Part shown: one piece after another, positions 1 to 7,000 of the stretch
Position numbering within the stretch: the first letter of the stretch is position 1
Layout of the letters: every line of letters starts with the position of its first letter
From: Trebonia sp963777905
GTDB taxonomy: Bacteria; Actinomycetota; Actinomycetes; Streptosporangiales; Streptosporangiaceae
Length of the DNA stretch: 64,000 nt
Assembly: GCA_963777905.1 (NCBI GenBank)
Contig: CAVZSM010000015.1
Span: 91,134-155,133, forward strand
Reading direction: 5' to 3'
Translations under genes and position numbers: made by a program
Notes under the pieces: model-generated
Databases searched by the model: none
Seen by the model: only the letters and a program-made list of their open reading frames with translations
What the model was told of the DNA's origin: nothing

Positions 1-1
1 G

Positions 2-277
2 CACCTGCGCTCGGAGGACCCCGCCCTGGCTCGCCTGCAGGACCGGATGAACTGGCTCAACCGGCTCGTCGTCTGCTGTGACTGCAACCGCCCCACGCTC
101 GATTCCGTCCGCCAGGCCGGCTTCACGGTCACCGAGATGGACCACACCGAACTGCCGAAGGCACCGAAGTTCGTGCGCCCGGCCGTCGTAGGCACCGCCA
201 CGGCCCCCGCGGCCTCGCCGTCCGGAGCCGCCAGGCGAGACCAGGCGGCAGATGGCAGGATCCCGCATAGCTCCTAG
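2..277 (+). CDS. SAM-dependent methyltransferase, C-terminal fragment (5' end outside window)
   Basis: The frame is open from the first bases of the window and ends at a TAG. The visible ~91 residues include a C-rich stretch (VVCCDCNRPT) followed by an AGFTVTEMDH-like strand and KFVRPAVVGTA. This resembles the last part of class I (UbiE/Coq5-like) methyltransferases, where a substrate-cap helix leads to a final beta hairpin. An Ala/Pro/Arg-rich tail follows. The SAM-binding motif lies upstream of the window, so the family call rests only on the C-terminal pattern. Its last codons run into the inverted repeat that precedes the next gene. Confidence 0.6.
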   Translation, partial: HLRSEDPALARLQDRMNWLNRLVVCCDCNRPTLDSVRQAGFTVTEMDHTELPKAPKFVRPAVVGTATAPAASPSGAARRDQAADGRIPHSS

Positions 278-286
278 GATCCTGCC
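254..286. promoter_or_regulatory. Operator-like inverted repeat upstream of the GlxA-type regulator
   Basis: GGCAGGA (254-260) and TCCTGCC (280-286) are perfect inverted half-sites 19 nt apart. The arms extend to 10 bp (GGCAGGATCC / GGATCCTGCC). The site ends one base before the ATG at 288 and overlaps its Shine-Dalgarno-like AGGA. A second site with the same half-sites and the same 19-nt spacer lies at 1235-1267. Autoregulatory binding by the adjacent regulator is inferred. Confidence 0.6.
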
Positions 287-287
287 T

Positions 288-1247
288 ATGCATGCCGTGG
301 TGGCGCTGGCGCTGCCCGCCGTGGAGGCCTTCGACCTGGCGATCCCGGCTCAGGTCTTCGCCGATCCCGGCCTGCCCCGGCGGTATGAGTTCACGGTCTG
401 CGCGCCCGCGGCCGGGCTGGTGCGGTCAACGGCCGGATTCTCCGTGCACGCCGAGCATGGCCTGGACGCGCTGGCCGCCGCGGACACCGTCGTGGTGCCG
501 GGCTACCTGCCGCTTGGCGATCCCGGTGAGCGGGTGTGCTCGGCGCTGCGGCAGGCCGCCGCCAGGGGCGCGCGGATGGTCTCGGTCTGCACGGGTGCCT
601 TCGCCTTGGCCGCGGCGGGACTGCTCGATCACCGCCGGGCCACCACGCACTGGCAGTACGCCGGCCAGCTCGCCGCCAGGTACCCGGCGGTGAAAGTCGA
701 CCCTGACGTGCTGTGGGTGGACGAGGGAGCGGTGCTGACCAGCGCCGGGCTGGCCGCCGGGATCGACCTGTGCGTGCAGCTAGTGCGCGCCGATCACGGC
801 AGCGAGGCCGCGGTCAGCGTGGCCAGGCGGATGGTCGTGGCGCCGCACCGCGACGGCGGCCAGGCCCAGTGGCTCGAGCGCCCGGTGCCCGCGCCTGGTG
901 AGGGCCTGGCGGCCACCTGCCAGTGGGCGCTTGAGCACCTGGCCGACCGGCTGACCGTCGCCGACCTGGCCAGGCACGCGGGCTGGGCACCGCGCACCCT
1001 CGCCAGGCGCTTCGCCGCCGAGACCGGCATGGCGCCCATGCACTGGCTCACCGCCGCCCGCGTCCGCGAGGCCAGGCGGCTGCTGGAAGCCACCGACCTG
1101 CCGGTCGAGGTCATCGCCGCCCGCTGCGGCCTGGGCACCGCCGCCAACCTGCGAGTGCACCTGGCCCGCGACGCCGGCGCCACCCCCACCGCCTACCGGG
1201 CCGCGTACCAGGGCCGCCCGCCGGACGCCCGCGAGGCAGGATCCTGA
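288..1247 (+). CDS. GlxA/FtrA-type AraC-family transcriptional regulator with DJ-1/PfpI domain
   Basis: The 319-residue protein has two parts. Residues ~1-170 form a DJ-1/PfpI (class I amidotransferase-like) fold with a nucleophile-elbow motif SVCTGAFALAAAGLL (Cys ~101) followed by RATTHW, typical of GlxA-type sensors. Residues ~215-310 form a double helix-turn-helix AraC domain (LADRLTVADLARHAGWAPRT, then ARCGLGTAANLRVHL). The ATG at 288 is chosen over an ATG 36 bp upstream because the extra 12 codons lie inside the palindrome. Regulators of this family sense small metabolites; the ligand here is unknown. The two flanking inverted repeats suggest control of itself and of the following carbonic anhydrase gene. 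Confidence 0.88.
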   Translation: MHAVVALALPAVEAFDLAIPAQVFADPGLPRRYEFTVCAPAAGLVRSTAGFSVHAEHGLDALAAADTVVVPGYLPLGDPGERVCSALRQAAARGARMVSVCTGAFALAAAGLLDHRRATTHWQYAGQLAARYPAVKVDPDVLWVDEGAVLTSAGLAAGIDLCVQLVRADHGSEAAVSVARRMVVAPHRDGGQAQWLERPVPAPGEGLAATCQWALEHLADRLTVADLARHAGWAPRTLARRFAAETGMAPMHWLTAARVREARRLLEATDLPVEVIAARCGLGTAANLRVHLARDAGATPTAYRAAYQGRPPDAREAGS

Positions 1248-1267
1248 CCACACCTGGCAGTCCTGCC
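1235..1267. promoter_or_regulatory. Second operator-like inverted repeat, upstream of the carbonic anhydrase gene
   Basis: GGCAGGA (1235-1241) and TCCTGCC (1261-1267) are again 19 nt apart, the geometry of 254-286. The left arm again reads GGCAGGATCC. The right arm is itself part of a small palindrome, TGGCAG-TC-CTGCCA (1255-1268). The site overlaps the stop of the regulator and lies about 66 bp upstream of the next start, a plausible position for an activator. Binding by the AraC-type protein is inferred. Confidence 0.6.
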
Positions 1268-1333
1268 ACTGGCCGCAGTCCCGCCCGCGACTGACCATGA
1301 GACGAGTGCACCCCGACCACGGAGGGCTGAGCC

Positions 1334-1879
1334 TTGTCGAACATCGCCCCGCTCCTGGACCGCAACCGGGCGTTCGCCAGTGATCCCGGCGCGCGCCAGG
1401 GCATGCCCAGGCTCCCGTTCATCCCGAACCTGAACCTGTACATCGTCACCTGCATCGACTGCCGGGTCGACCCGGCGCAGATCCTCGGGGTCAAGCTCGG
1501 CGAGGCCCTCGTGCAGCGCAACATCGGCGGCCGTATCACTCCGGCCGTGATCCGCGACATCGCCTACGCCGGTTACCTGGTCGACAGCAAGGCCCCGGAA
1601 GGCCCGTACTTCGAGGTCGCGATCGTCCACCACACGGACTGCGGCTCGACCCTGCTCGCCGACGACGAACTGCGCCACGGGTTCGCCCGGCGCATCGGCG
1701 CGGACGAGCGGACGCTGGCCGACACGCCGGTCCTTGACCCGGCCCGCACGGTGCGGACCGATGTCGAGCGGGTGCTGTGGGCGGACGAAATTCCTGAGAA
1801 CGTCCGCGTCTCCGGGCACGTCTACGACGTCGGCACCGGCGTGGTGACCACCATCGTCGACGCGAAAGGCAGGAAGTAA
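1334..1879 (+). CDS. Beta-class carbonic anhydrase
   Basis: This 181-residue protein would interconvert CO2 and bicarbonate using zinc. Visible motifs are CIDCR (zinc ligand Cys40 and the Asp42-Arg44 dyad) and HHTDCG (zinc ligands His100 and Cys103). The usual form of the first motif is CxDSR/CxDAR; here the fourth position is Cys. The start is TTG at 1334, supported by GGAGG at 1321-1325. The length suits the short actinobacterial beta-CA group. An SDR gene follows after 13 bp, so the two may be cotranscribed. Confidence 0.85.
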   Translation: MSNIAPLLDRNRAFASDPGARQGMPRLPFIPNLNLYIVTCIDCRVDPAQILGVKLGEALVQRNIGGRITPAVIRDIAYAGYLVDSKAPEGPYFEVAIVHHTDCGSTLLADDELRHGFARRIGADERTLADTPVLDPARTVRTDVERVLWADEIPENVRVSGHVYDVGTGVVTTIVDAKGRK

Positions 1880-1892
1880 CCGGCGCCGTGAT

Positions 1893-2657
1893 ATGACGAA
1901 TCGGCTAGAGAACACGGTCGCCCTGGTTACCGGGTCGAGCAGCGGGATCGGTGCGGCGACGGCCCGGCGGCTGGCCGCCGAGGGAGCTGCCGTCGCCCTG
2001 GTGGCGCGGCGCAGGGACCGGCTGGACGGCCTCGCCGCCGGGATCCGGGCGGACGGCGGGACGGCGCTGGTGGTGCAGGCGGACGTGACCAGCCAGCGGG
2101 AAGCCGCGGGCGCGGTCGAGACGGCCGTCGCCGAGCTGGGCCGGCTGGACACCGTGGTCAACAACGCCGGGATCATGCTCCTGGGGCCAGCCCTGGACGC
2201 CCCGATCGGCGAGTGGGACCAGATGGTGGCCTTGAACGTCCAAGGCATGCTGTACATCACCCACACGGCGCTGCCGCATCTGGTCCGCGCCGCGGCGGAC
2301 TCGCCCCGCCAGGTGGCGGACCTGGTCACCATCACCTCCACTGCCGGGCGGGTGGCCCGGCCGGGAAGCGCCGTGTACAACCTGACCAAGTTCGGCGCGG
2401 CGGCGTTCAGCGAGGCGCTGCGCCAGGAGCTGATCGGCCGCCGGGTGCGGGTGAGCGTGATCGAGCCCGGCACGGTAGACACCGAGCTCGCCAGCCACCT
2501 GCGCGACGACATCCGGGAGGCGGCGCGGAGCCAGACGGCCTCGATCGAACCGCTGCGGCCCGACGACATCGCCGACACGGTGGCCTACATCGTGACCAGG
2601 GACCGCCGGGTGGCGGTCAACGAAATGCTCGTCCGCGCCGCCGAGCAGACCTGGTAG
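1893..2657 (+). CDS. SDR-family NAD(P)-dependent oxidoreductase
   Basis: A classical short-chain dehydrogenase of 254 residues. The coenzyme motif is TGSSSGIG (~14-21), followed by VNNAGIM (~90) and the catalytic Ser and YNLTK motif (~160), with IEPGTVDTEL after it. The basic residues after beta-2 (RRRDR) favour NADP(H). It is of the 'clavulanate dehydrogenase-like' type common in actinomycetes; the substrate cannot be read from sequence. It lies 13 bp after the carbonic anhydrase gene and converges on the universal stress gene. Confidence 0.88.
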   Translation: MTNRLENTVALVTGSSSGIGAATARRLAAEGAAVALVARRRDRLDGLAAGIRADGGTALVVQADVTSQREAAGAVETAVAELGRLDTVVNNAGIMLLGPALDAPIGEWDQMVALNVQGMLYITHTALPHLVRAAADSPRQVADLVTITSTAGRVARPGSAVYNLTKFGAAAFSEALRQELIGRRVRVSVIEPGTVDTELASHLRDDIREAARSQTASIEPLRPDDIADTVAYIVTRDRRVAVNEMLVRAAEQTW

Positions 2658-2678
2658 CGCACCCGCTGCGGGATCTGT

Positions 2679-3116
2679 TCACCGCTCGTGCGGGACGATC
2701 ACCACCGGGCATATCGAGTGCTGGATAACCTCGCTGCTCACCGAGCCCCCTAGCAGCCGGCCAAAACCGCTGCCGCCGCGTGCGCCGACAACTACCAGAT
2801 CCGCATCGTGCGAAGCATTGACCAGTTCCTCGACCACGAAGCCGTTCAGGGCACGGACAGTCACCGTGGCAGGCGCGGCATCGCCGAGCTGGCTGGCTGC
2901 CCGTTGCGTCATCTCCTCAGCGGCCTGGCGCAGGCTGTCCAGCAGTCCGGCGTCCGCCGGGCCTACCACCGGGATGTGGCCCCAGTAGCTCTTCGGAACC
3001 TCGTGCACTGCTATGACAGTCAACGGAGCCCGCACAGCCACTGCCTGTTTCATCGCCCAGTCAAGTGCGCGTTCGGAGTTGGGTGAGCCATCCACGCCCA
3101 CAACGATTCCAGGCAT
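2679..3116 (-). CDS. Universal stress protein (UspA family)
   Basis: A single-domain USP of 145 residues. It opens with MPGIVVGVDGSPNSERAL and ends with the ATP-binding signature GARGGSGFGRLLGGSVS followed by CPVVIV, the pattern of ATP-binding USPs. The start at 3116 is preferred over an ATG 57 bp upstream because a strong ribosome-binding site (AAGGAG) precedes it and the family begins there. Upstream on this strand TATGAT (3157-3162) could be a -10 element. Role in dormancy or stress is a family inference. Confidence 0.88.
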   Translation of the reverse strand: MPGIVVGVDGSPNSERALDWAMKQAVAVRAPLTVIAVHEVPKSYWGHIPVVGPADAGLLDSLRQAAEEMTQRAASQLGDAAPATVTVRALNGFVVEELVNASHDADLVVVGARGGSGFGRLLGGSVSSEVIQHSICPVVIVPHER

Positions 3117-3229
3117 CGCCTGCTCCTTCCCTTGGGCCGCCGGCACTCCGGCGGCGATCATATAGTCCTGCATTCATGATCGCGCCGGAGAACCCATTCC
3201 GCTGCCGTAATGACCAGAGGCTTCTGGGC

Positions 3230-4279
3230 TCAGGTACCACGGGCCAGCGCCGCCTGGACGCGGTGCGGCCATAGCGGGCCCTCGTAGATGAACGCGGTAT
3301 AGGCCTGCAGCAGCGTCGCGCCCGCCGCCAGCCGCTCCCGCGCGTCGTCGGCGCTCTCGATGCCGCCCGCCGCGATGAGGACCAGGCGGTCCCCGGTGCG
3401 ATCGTGCAGGCGGCGCAGCACCTCGAGCGCGCGCCCGCGCAACGGCGCGCCGGACATGCCGCCGGGGCCCGCGTCGGCGACGGCCGCGCTATCGCGCAGC
3501 CCGGCGCGGGAGATCGTCGTGTTCGTGGCGATGATGCCGTCGAGCCCCAGGTCGAGCGCGAGGTCGGCGACAGCGTCGATGTCAGCGTCGGCCAGGTCCG
3601 GGGCGATCTTCACCAGCAAGGGCACCCGGCGCCGCGGGGATGCCTCGTCGAGTGCCTCGCGCACCGCGAGAAGCAGCGGCTTCAGCTTGTCCGCCGCCTG
3701 CAGGTCGCGCAGGCCAGGCGTGTTGGGGGAGCTGACGTTGACGACCACGTAGTCGGCGACGTCCGCGACCAGGCGGGCGCTGGTCACGTAGTCGGCGATC
3801 GCCGCGTCGTCAGCCGCCGCCTTGGTCTTGCCGATGTTGACGCCGACGACGGGCCGCGGCCCCGGTGCCCCGCGCAGCGCGCGCAGCCGCGCCGCGAGCA
3901 CCGCCGCCCCGGCGTTGTTGAAGCCCATCCGGTTGACCAGGGCACGTTCGGCAGGGAACCGGAACATCCGCGGCTTCGCGTTGCCCGGCTGCGGCCGCGC
4001 GGTCACCGTGCCGACCTCGACGAAACCGAACCCGAGCGCCGCCAGCCCGGCCACGCCGTGCCCGTCCTTGTCGAACCCCGCCGCCAGCCCGAGCGGCCCG
4101 GGAAAGTCCAGCCCGAGCGCCCGCACCCGCAAAACGGGGTCCCGCGGCGCGAGAAAACGCCGCAGCGCCCAGGCGCCACCAGGAACGGCCGCAGCCGCCC
4201 GGATCAGCCAGAACCCCGCGGCGTGCGCCGCCTCCGGCGGCAGCCGCCGCAGCGCGACGCGGTAAACCGCGCGGTACAC
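3230..4279 (-). CDS. pyrD: Dihydroorotate dehydrogenase (quinone), class 2
   Basis: Catalyses dihydroorotate to orotate in pyrimidine synthesis, with FMN, passing electrons to membrane quinone. The N-terminal amphipathic helices typical of class 2 (YRAVYRVALRRLPPEAAH) are present. FMN/substrate motifs are AAGFDKDGHG, NRMGFNNAG, NIGKTK, NVSSPNTPGLR (catalytic Ser), KIAPDL, ATNTT and AAGGIES. I place the start at GTG 4279 because the protein from there matches the family N-terminus; GTG 4288 and TTG 4294 are alternatives. It is the last gene of a minus-strand run, 39 bp after the SDR stop, an odd companion for a catabolic cluster. Confidence 0.93.
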   Translation of the reverse strand: MYRAVYRVALRRLPPEAAHAAGFWLIRAAAAVPGGAWALRRFLAPRDPVLRVRALGLDFPGPLGLAAGFDKDGHGVAGLAALGFGFVEVGTVTARPQPGNAKPRMFRFPAERALVNRMGFNNAGAAVLAARLRALRGAPGPRPVVGVNIGKTKAAADDAAIADYVTSARLVADVADYVVVNVSSPNTPGLRDLQAADKLKPLLLAVREALDEASPRRRVPLLVKIAPDLADADIDAVADLALDLGLDGIIATNTTISRAGLRDSAAVADAGPGGMSGAPLRGRALEVLRRLHDRTGDRLVLIAAGGIESADDARERLAAGATLLQAYTAFIYEGPLWPHRVQAALARGT

Positions 4280-4317
4280 GCCTCCCACGTGCAAAGAGAC
4301 TACCGGGGCGTGGGGAC

Positions 4318-5088
4318 TCAGCCCGCGTTGAGGGCGCCGTCGATCAGGTGCAGCGCGCCAGAGACGTACTCCGACTCATCGGAAAACAGCCACAGCACCA
4401 CGTTCGCGACCTCGGCGGCCGTGCCGTAGCGCTTGCCGTAGGGCACCGACTCGGACACCGCCCGGAACACCCCGTCTGGATCGTCCGGGTTGATCTGGTG
4501 CGTCAGGTCGCGGCCCATCCGGGTGTCGAAGTGCCCAGGCGCCACGCAGTTGATCCGGATGCCGTACGGCGCCGCTTCCAGCGCCGCCGATTTCGTCAGC
4601 CCGAGCACCGCGTGCTTGGAGGCGATGTACGGGGAGAACGTCGCCGCGCCCTTGATCGCCGCCATCGACGCGGTGTTCACGATCACGCCGGATCCCTGCG
4701 GCTTCATGACCTTCAGCACCGCGCGCAGCCCCATGAACACGCCGCGCCCGTTGACCCGCCAGACCCGGTCGAAGTCCTCGACCGACAGCTCGGTCATCGG
4801 CGCCATCCGGCCCTCGATGCCCGCGTTGTTGAAGAACAGGTCGATCCGCCCGTGCGCGTTGACCGCCTCCTGCACGTACCCGTCCACCTCGGACTCCTGC
4901 GAGACGTCGGCGACGACCGCCAGCCCGCCGAGCTTCTCCGCGGCCGCCCGCAGCCCGTCGGCGTCCCTGTCGACCAGCACCAGGCGAGCGCCCTCGTCCG
5001 CCAGCCGCTGCGCGACCGCCAGCCCGAACCCGTTGGCCGCACCGGTGATGACCGCGACCTGTCCATCCAGCCCGTACCGCACGCTCAT
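4318..5088 (-). CDS. SDR-family oxidoreductase (3-oxoacyl reductase-like)
   Basis: A 256-residue classical SDR with GAANGFGLA coenzyme motif (~13-21), acidic VDRD after beta-2 (NAD preference), NNAGIEG, Ser in NTASMAA and catalytic YIASK. The ATG at 5088 overlaps the TGA of the upstream SDR by 4 bp (ATGA), so the pair is translationally coupled. A longer frame to 5181 exists but lies inside the upstream gene. Its place in the run with a Zn-alcohol dehydrogenase and an IlvD/Edd dehydratase suggests oxidation of a sugar, polyol or their acids; substrate unknown. Confidence 0.88.
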   Translation of the reverse strand: MSVRYGLDGQVAVITGAANGFGLAVAQRLADEGARLVLVDRDADGLRAAAEKLGGLAVVADVSQESEVDGYVQEAVNAHGRIDLFFNNAGIEGRMAPMTELSVEDFDRVWRVNGRGVFMGLRAVLKVMKPQGSGVIVNTASMAAIKGAATFSPYIASKHAVLGLTKSAALEAAPYGIRINCVAPGHFDTRMGRDLTHQINPDDPDGVFRAVSESVPYGKRYGTAAEVANVVLWLFSDESEYVSGALHLIDGALNAG

Positions 5089-5948
5089 CGGACACCCTCC
5101 GCGTCTAGGATCCCTGTTGCGGCCGGGCCGACTGCCCCGGCCATGATGGCCTCGTGCCTGGCGACGATCCTGCTGTCCCACTCGTGGTCGGTGAGCAGGT
5201 ACAGCTTCTTCTCCCGCACCGCGGTGACTACCTTGTCCGCGACCTCGGACGGCGGCATGCCCTTGGACAGCACGGAGTGCATGTGGTCGCGCAGCGACGC
5301 GCCTGACGACGACATGCCGCCGGAGTTGGCCAGCGCGGCCGGCCGGTTCCGTGACCCGTGGAACAGGTTGGTCGCGATGATCCCCGGGCAGATCCCGGTC
5401 GCCGCGACGTTGGCGTCCGCCGCCGCCAGGTCCGCGGCGAGCACCTCGGTCATGGCGAGGATCGCGTGCTTGCAGATCCCGTACATGTTGCCCGCCGCGA
5501 TCACCGACGTCATCGAGCAGGTGTTGACCACGTGCCCGTCCTCGCCGTGCGCGAGCATCCGCGGCACGAACGTCCTGATGCCGTAGATCACCGACATCAG
5601 GTTGACCGACAGCGTCCAGTCCCAGTCCTTGGCGGTGGCCGCCCAGATCGGCCCGTCCAGGTAGCCCTCGACGCCGGCGTTGTTGTGCACGAGGTGGATC
5701 TTCCCGAACCGCTCCTCGGCCGCGTCGGCCAGCGCCTCGATATCGGGCAGCTTCGACACGTCGGTGCGCAGCCCGAGCACGGGAACCCCGGCCGCCGACA
5801 GCTCCGCGACCGTGGCATCCAGCGCGTCCTGCTGGATGTCGCCGATCACGATGTTCATTCCCTCCGCGCCCCAGCGCGTCGCGAAGGCCTTGCCCATGCC
5901 GCTGCCCGCCCCGGTGATGACGGCGGTCTTACCCGCGAACTCTTCCAT
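5085..5948 (-). CDS. SDR-family NAD(P)-dependent oxidoreductase
   Basis: 287 residues with TGAGSGMGKA (~11-20), acidic IGDIQ after beta-2, HNNAGVEG and catalytic Tyr-Lys in YGICK. A longer C-terminal part contains VREKKLYLLTDHEW, as in the group annotated as short-chain dehydrogenases acting on bulky substrates. The start is ATG 5948, eight bases after AGGAG; a TTG six bases upstream is less likely. It overlaps the next SDR by 4 bp and lies 20 bp after the Zn-alcohol dehydrogenase. The actual substrate is not deducible. Confidence 0.85.
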   Translation of the reverse strand: MEEFAGKTAVITGAGSGMGKAFATRWGAEGMNIVIGDIQQDALDATVAELSAAGVPVLGLRTDVSKLPDIEALADAAEERFGKIHLVHNNAGVEGYLDGPIWAATAKDWDWTLSVNLMSVIYGIRTFVPRMLAHGEDGHVVNTCSMTSVIAAGNMYGICKHAILAMTEVLAADLAAADANVAATGICPGIIATNLFHGSRNRPAALANSGGMSSSGASLRDHMHSVLSKGMPPSEVADKVVTAVREKKLYLLTDHEWDSRIVARHEAIMAGAVGPAATGILDAEGVR

Positions 5949-5968
5949 GCACAAAGCTCCTTTGCTTG

Positions 5969-6982
5969 TTAGCCCCAGGGCCGGGACACGATCCGCACCA
6001 GCGAGCCTGGCGTCTGCAGCCGTTTCAGGGCGGACGGCGTGTCATCCAGCGTCACTCGCTCCGACACGAGCCGTTCCACCGGCACCCGCCCGGCCGCGAT
6101 GTGCGCTACTGACTCGCGGTAGGTGTCGTCGGAGAACGCGCAGGCGCCGGCGATGTGCAGTCCCTCGCTCAGCATCCCGAACAGCGGCAGCGACGCCACC
6201 TCGGGCGTCAGCGCCACCTCGACGCAGGTGCCGCCAGGCTCGAGCACCGCGAGCCCTTCGGTGAACGCGCCAGGCGCGGCGGAGCACTCGAGCACCGCCG
6301 CGAACCGCGTGCCCGACTGCGTGGCGTACTCCTCGACCGAGATCTCCCTGGTGTCGATCACCACGTCGGCCCCGACGTCGGCGGCCGCCTGCCGCCGCCC
6401 TGCCGACCGCCCGGCCGCGACGATCGGCCCGGCCCCGGCCAGCCGCAGCGCCATGATCGAGTACAGCCCGATCGGCCCGACCCCGTAGACGAGCACCGGG
6501 TCGCCAGGCCCGGCGCCCGACAGCTTGACCGCCTGCGACCCGACCGACAGGGGCTCCGCGTGCGACCCCAGCTCCAGCGGCAGCTCCGGCGGCAGTGCCA
6601 CCAGCTGCCTCGCCGGAACCGCGACGTACTGCGCGTACGCGCCCTGGGCGTTGATCCCGATGTTGGGCGCGGCGGGGCAGCGGAACGCCAGCCCGCGCGC
6701 GCAGATCCGGCACTTGCCGCACGACCCGAGCGGGGAGGCGGCCACCGCCTGCCCCTCGGACCAGCCGGTCACGCCGCCGCCGAGCGCCACGATCCGCCCG
6801 CTGAACTCGTGCCCGAGGATCTGCCCCGGCGCGCACTGCCCGTTCTGCACGGAGTGCACGTCCGAGCCGCACAGCCCGCACGCGTCTACGGAGACGACGA
6901 CATCATCGGGTCCCGGGCTAGGGTCCGGCACGTCGCTGACGGCCGTCCCCTCTTCTTTATCGATATACAGAACGGCCCGCAC
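5969..6982 (-). CDS. Zinc-dependent medium-chain alcohol/polyol dehydrogenase
   Basis: A 337-residue MDR enzyme. Catalytic-zinc residues are visible in ACGLCGSDVH and GHEFSG. The structural zinc lobe has four cysteines in GSCGKCRICARGLAFRC. The Rossmann domain follows (YGVGPIGLYSI). The group includes threonine 3-, sorbitol- and other polyol dehydrogenases. The start is GTG 6982 with GGGAG just upstream. It sits 18 bp downstream of the IlvD/Edd dehydratase and 20 bp upstream of an SDR, so it probably supplies the oxidation step of the same sugar-acid pathway. Confidence 0.88.
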   Translation of the reverse strand: MRAVLYIDKEEGTAVSDVPDPSPGPDDVVVSVDACGLCGSDVHSVQNGQCAPGQILGHEFSGRIVALGGGVTGWSEGQAVAASPLGSCGKCRICARGLAFRCPAAPNIGINAQGAYAQYVAVPARQLVALPPELPLELGSHAEPLSVGSQAVKLSGAGPGDPVLVYGVGPIGLYSIMALRLAGAGPIVAAGRSAGRRQAAADVGADVVIDTREISVEEYATQSGTRFAAVLECSAAPGAFTEGLAVLEPGGTCVEVALTPEVASLPLFGMLSEGLHIAGACAFSDDTYRESVAHIAAGRVPVERLVSERVTLDDTPSALKRLQTPGSLVRIVSRPWG

Positions 6983-7000
6983 GTGGCTCCCGCCCTTTCA

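Noticed and set aside
3150..3185. DosR-type box upstream of the first universal stress gene
   Set aside because: Only a partial GGACTATA half-site is visible, not the full 20-bp palindrome.
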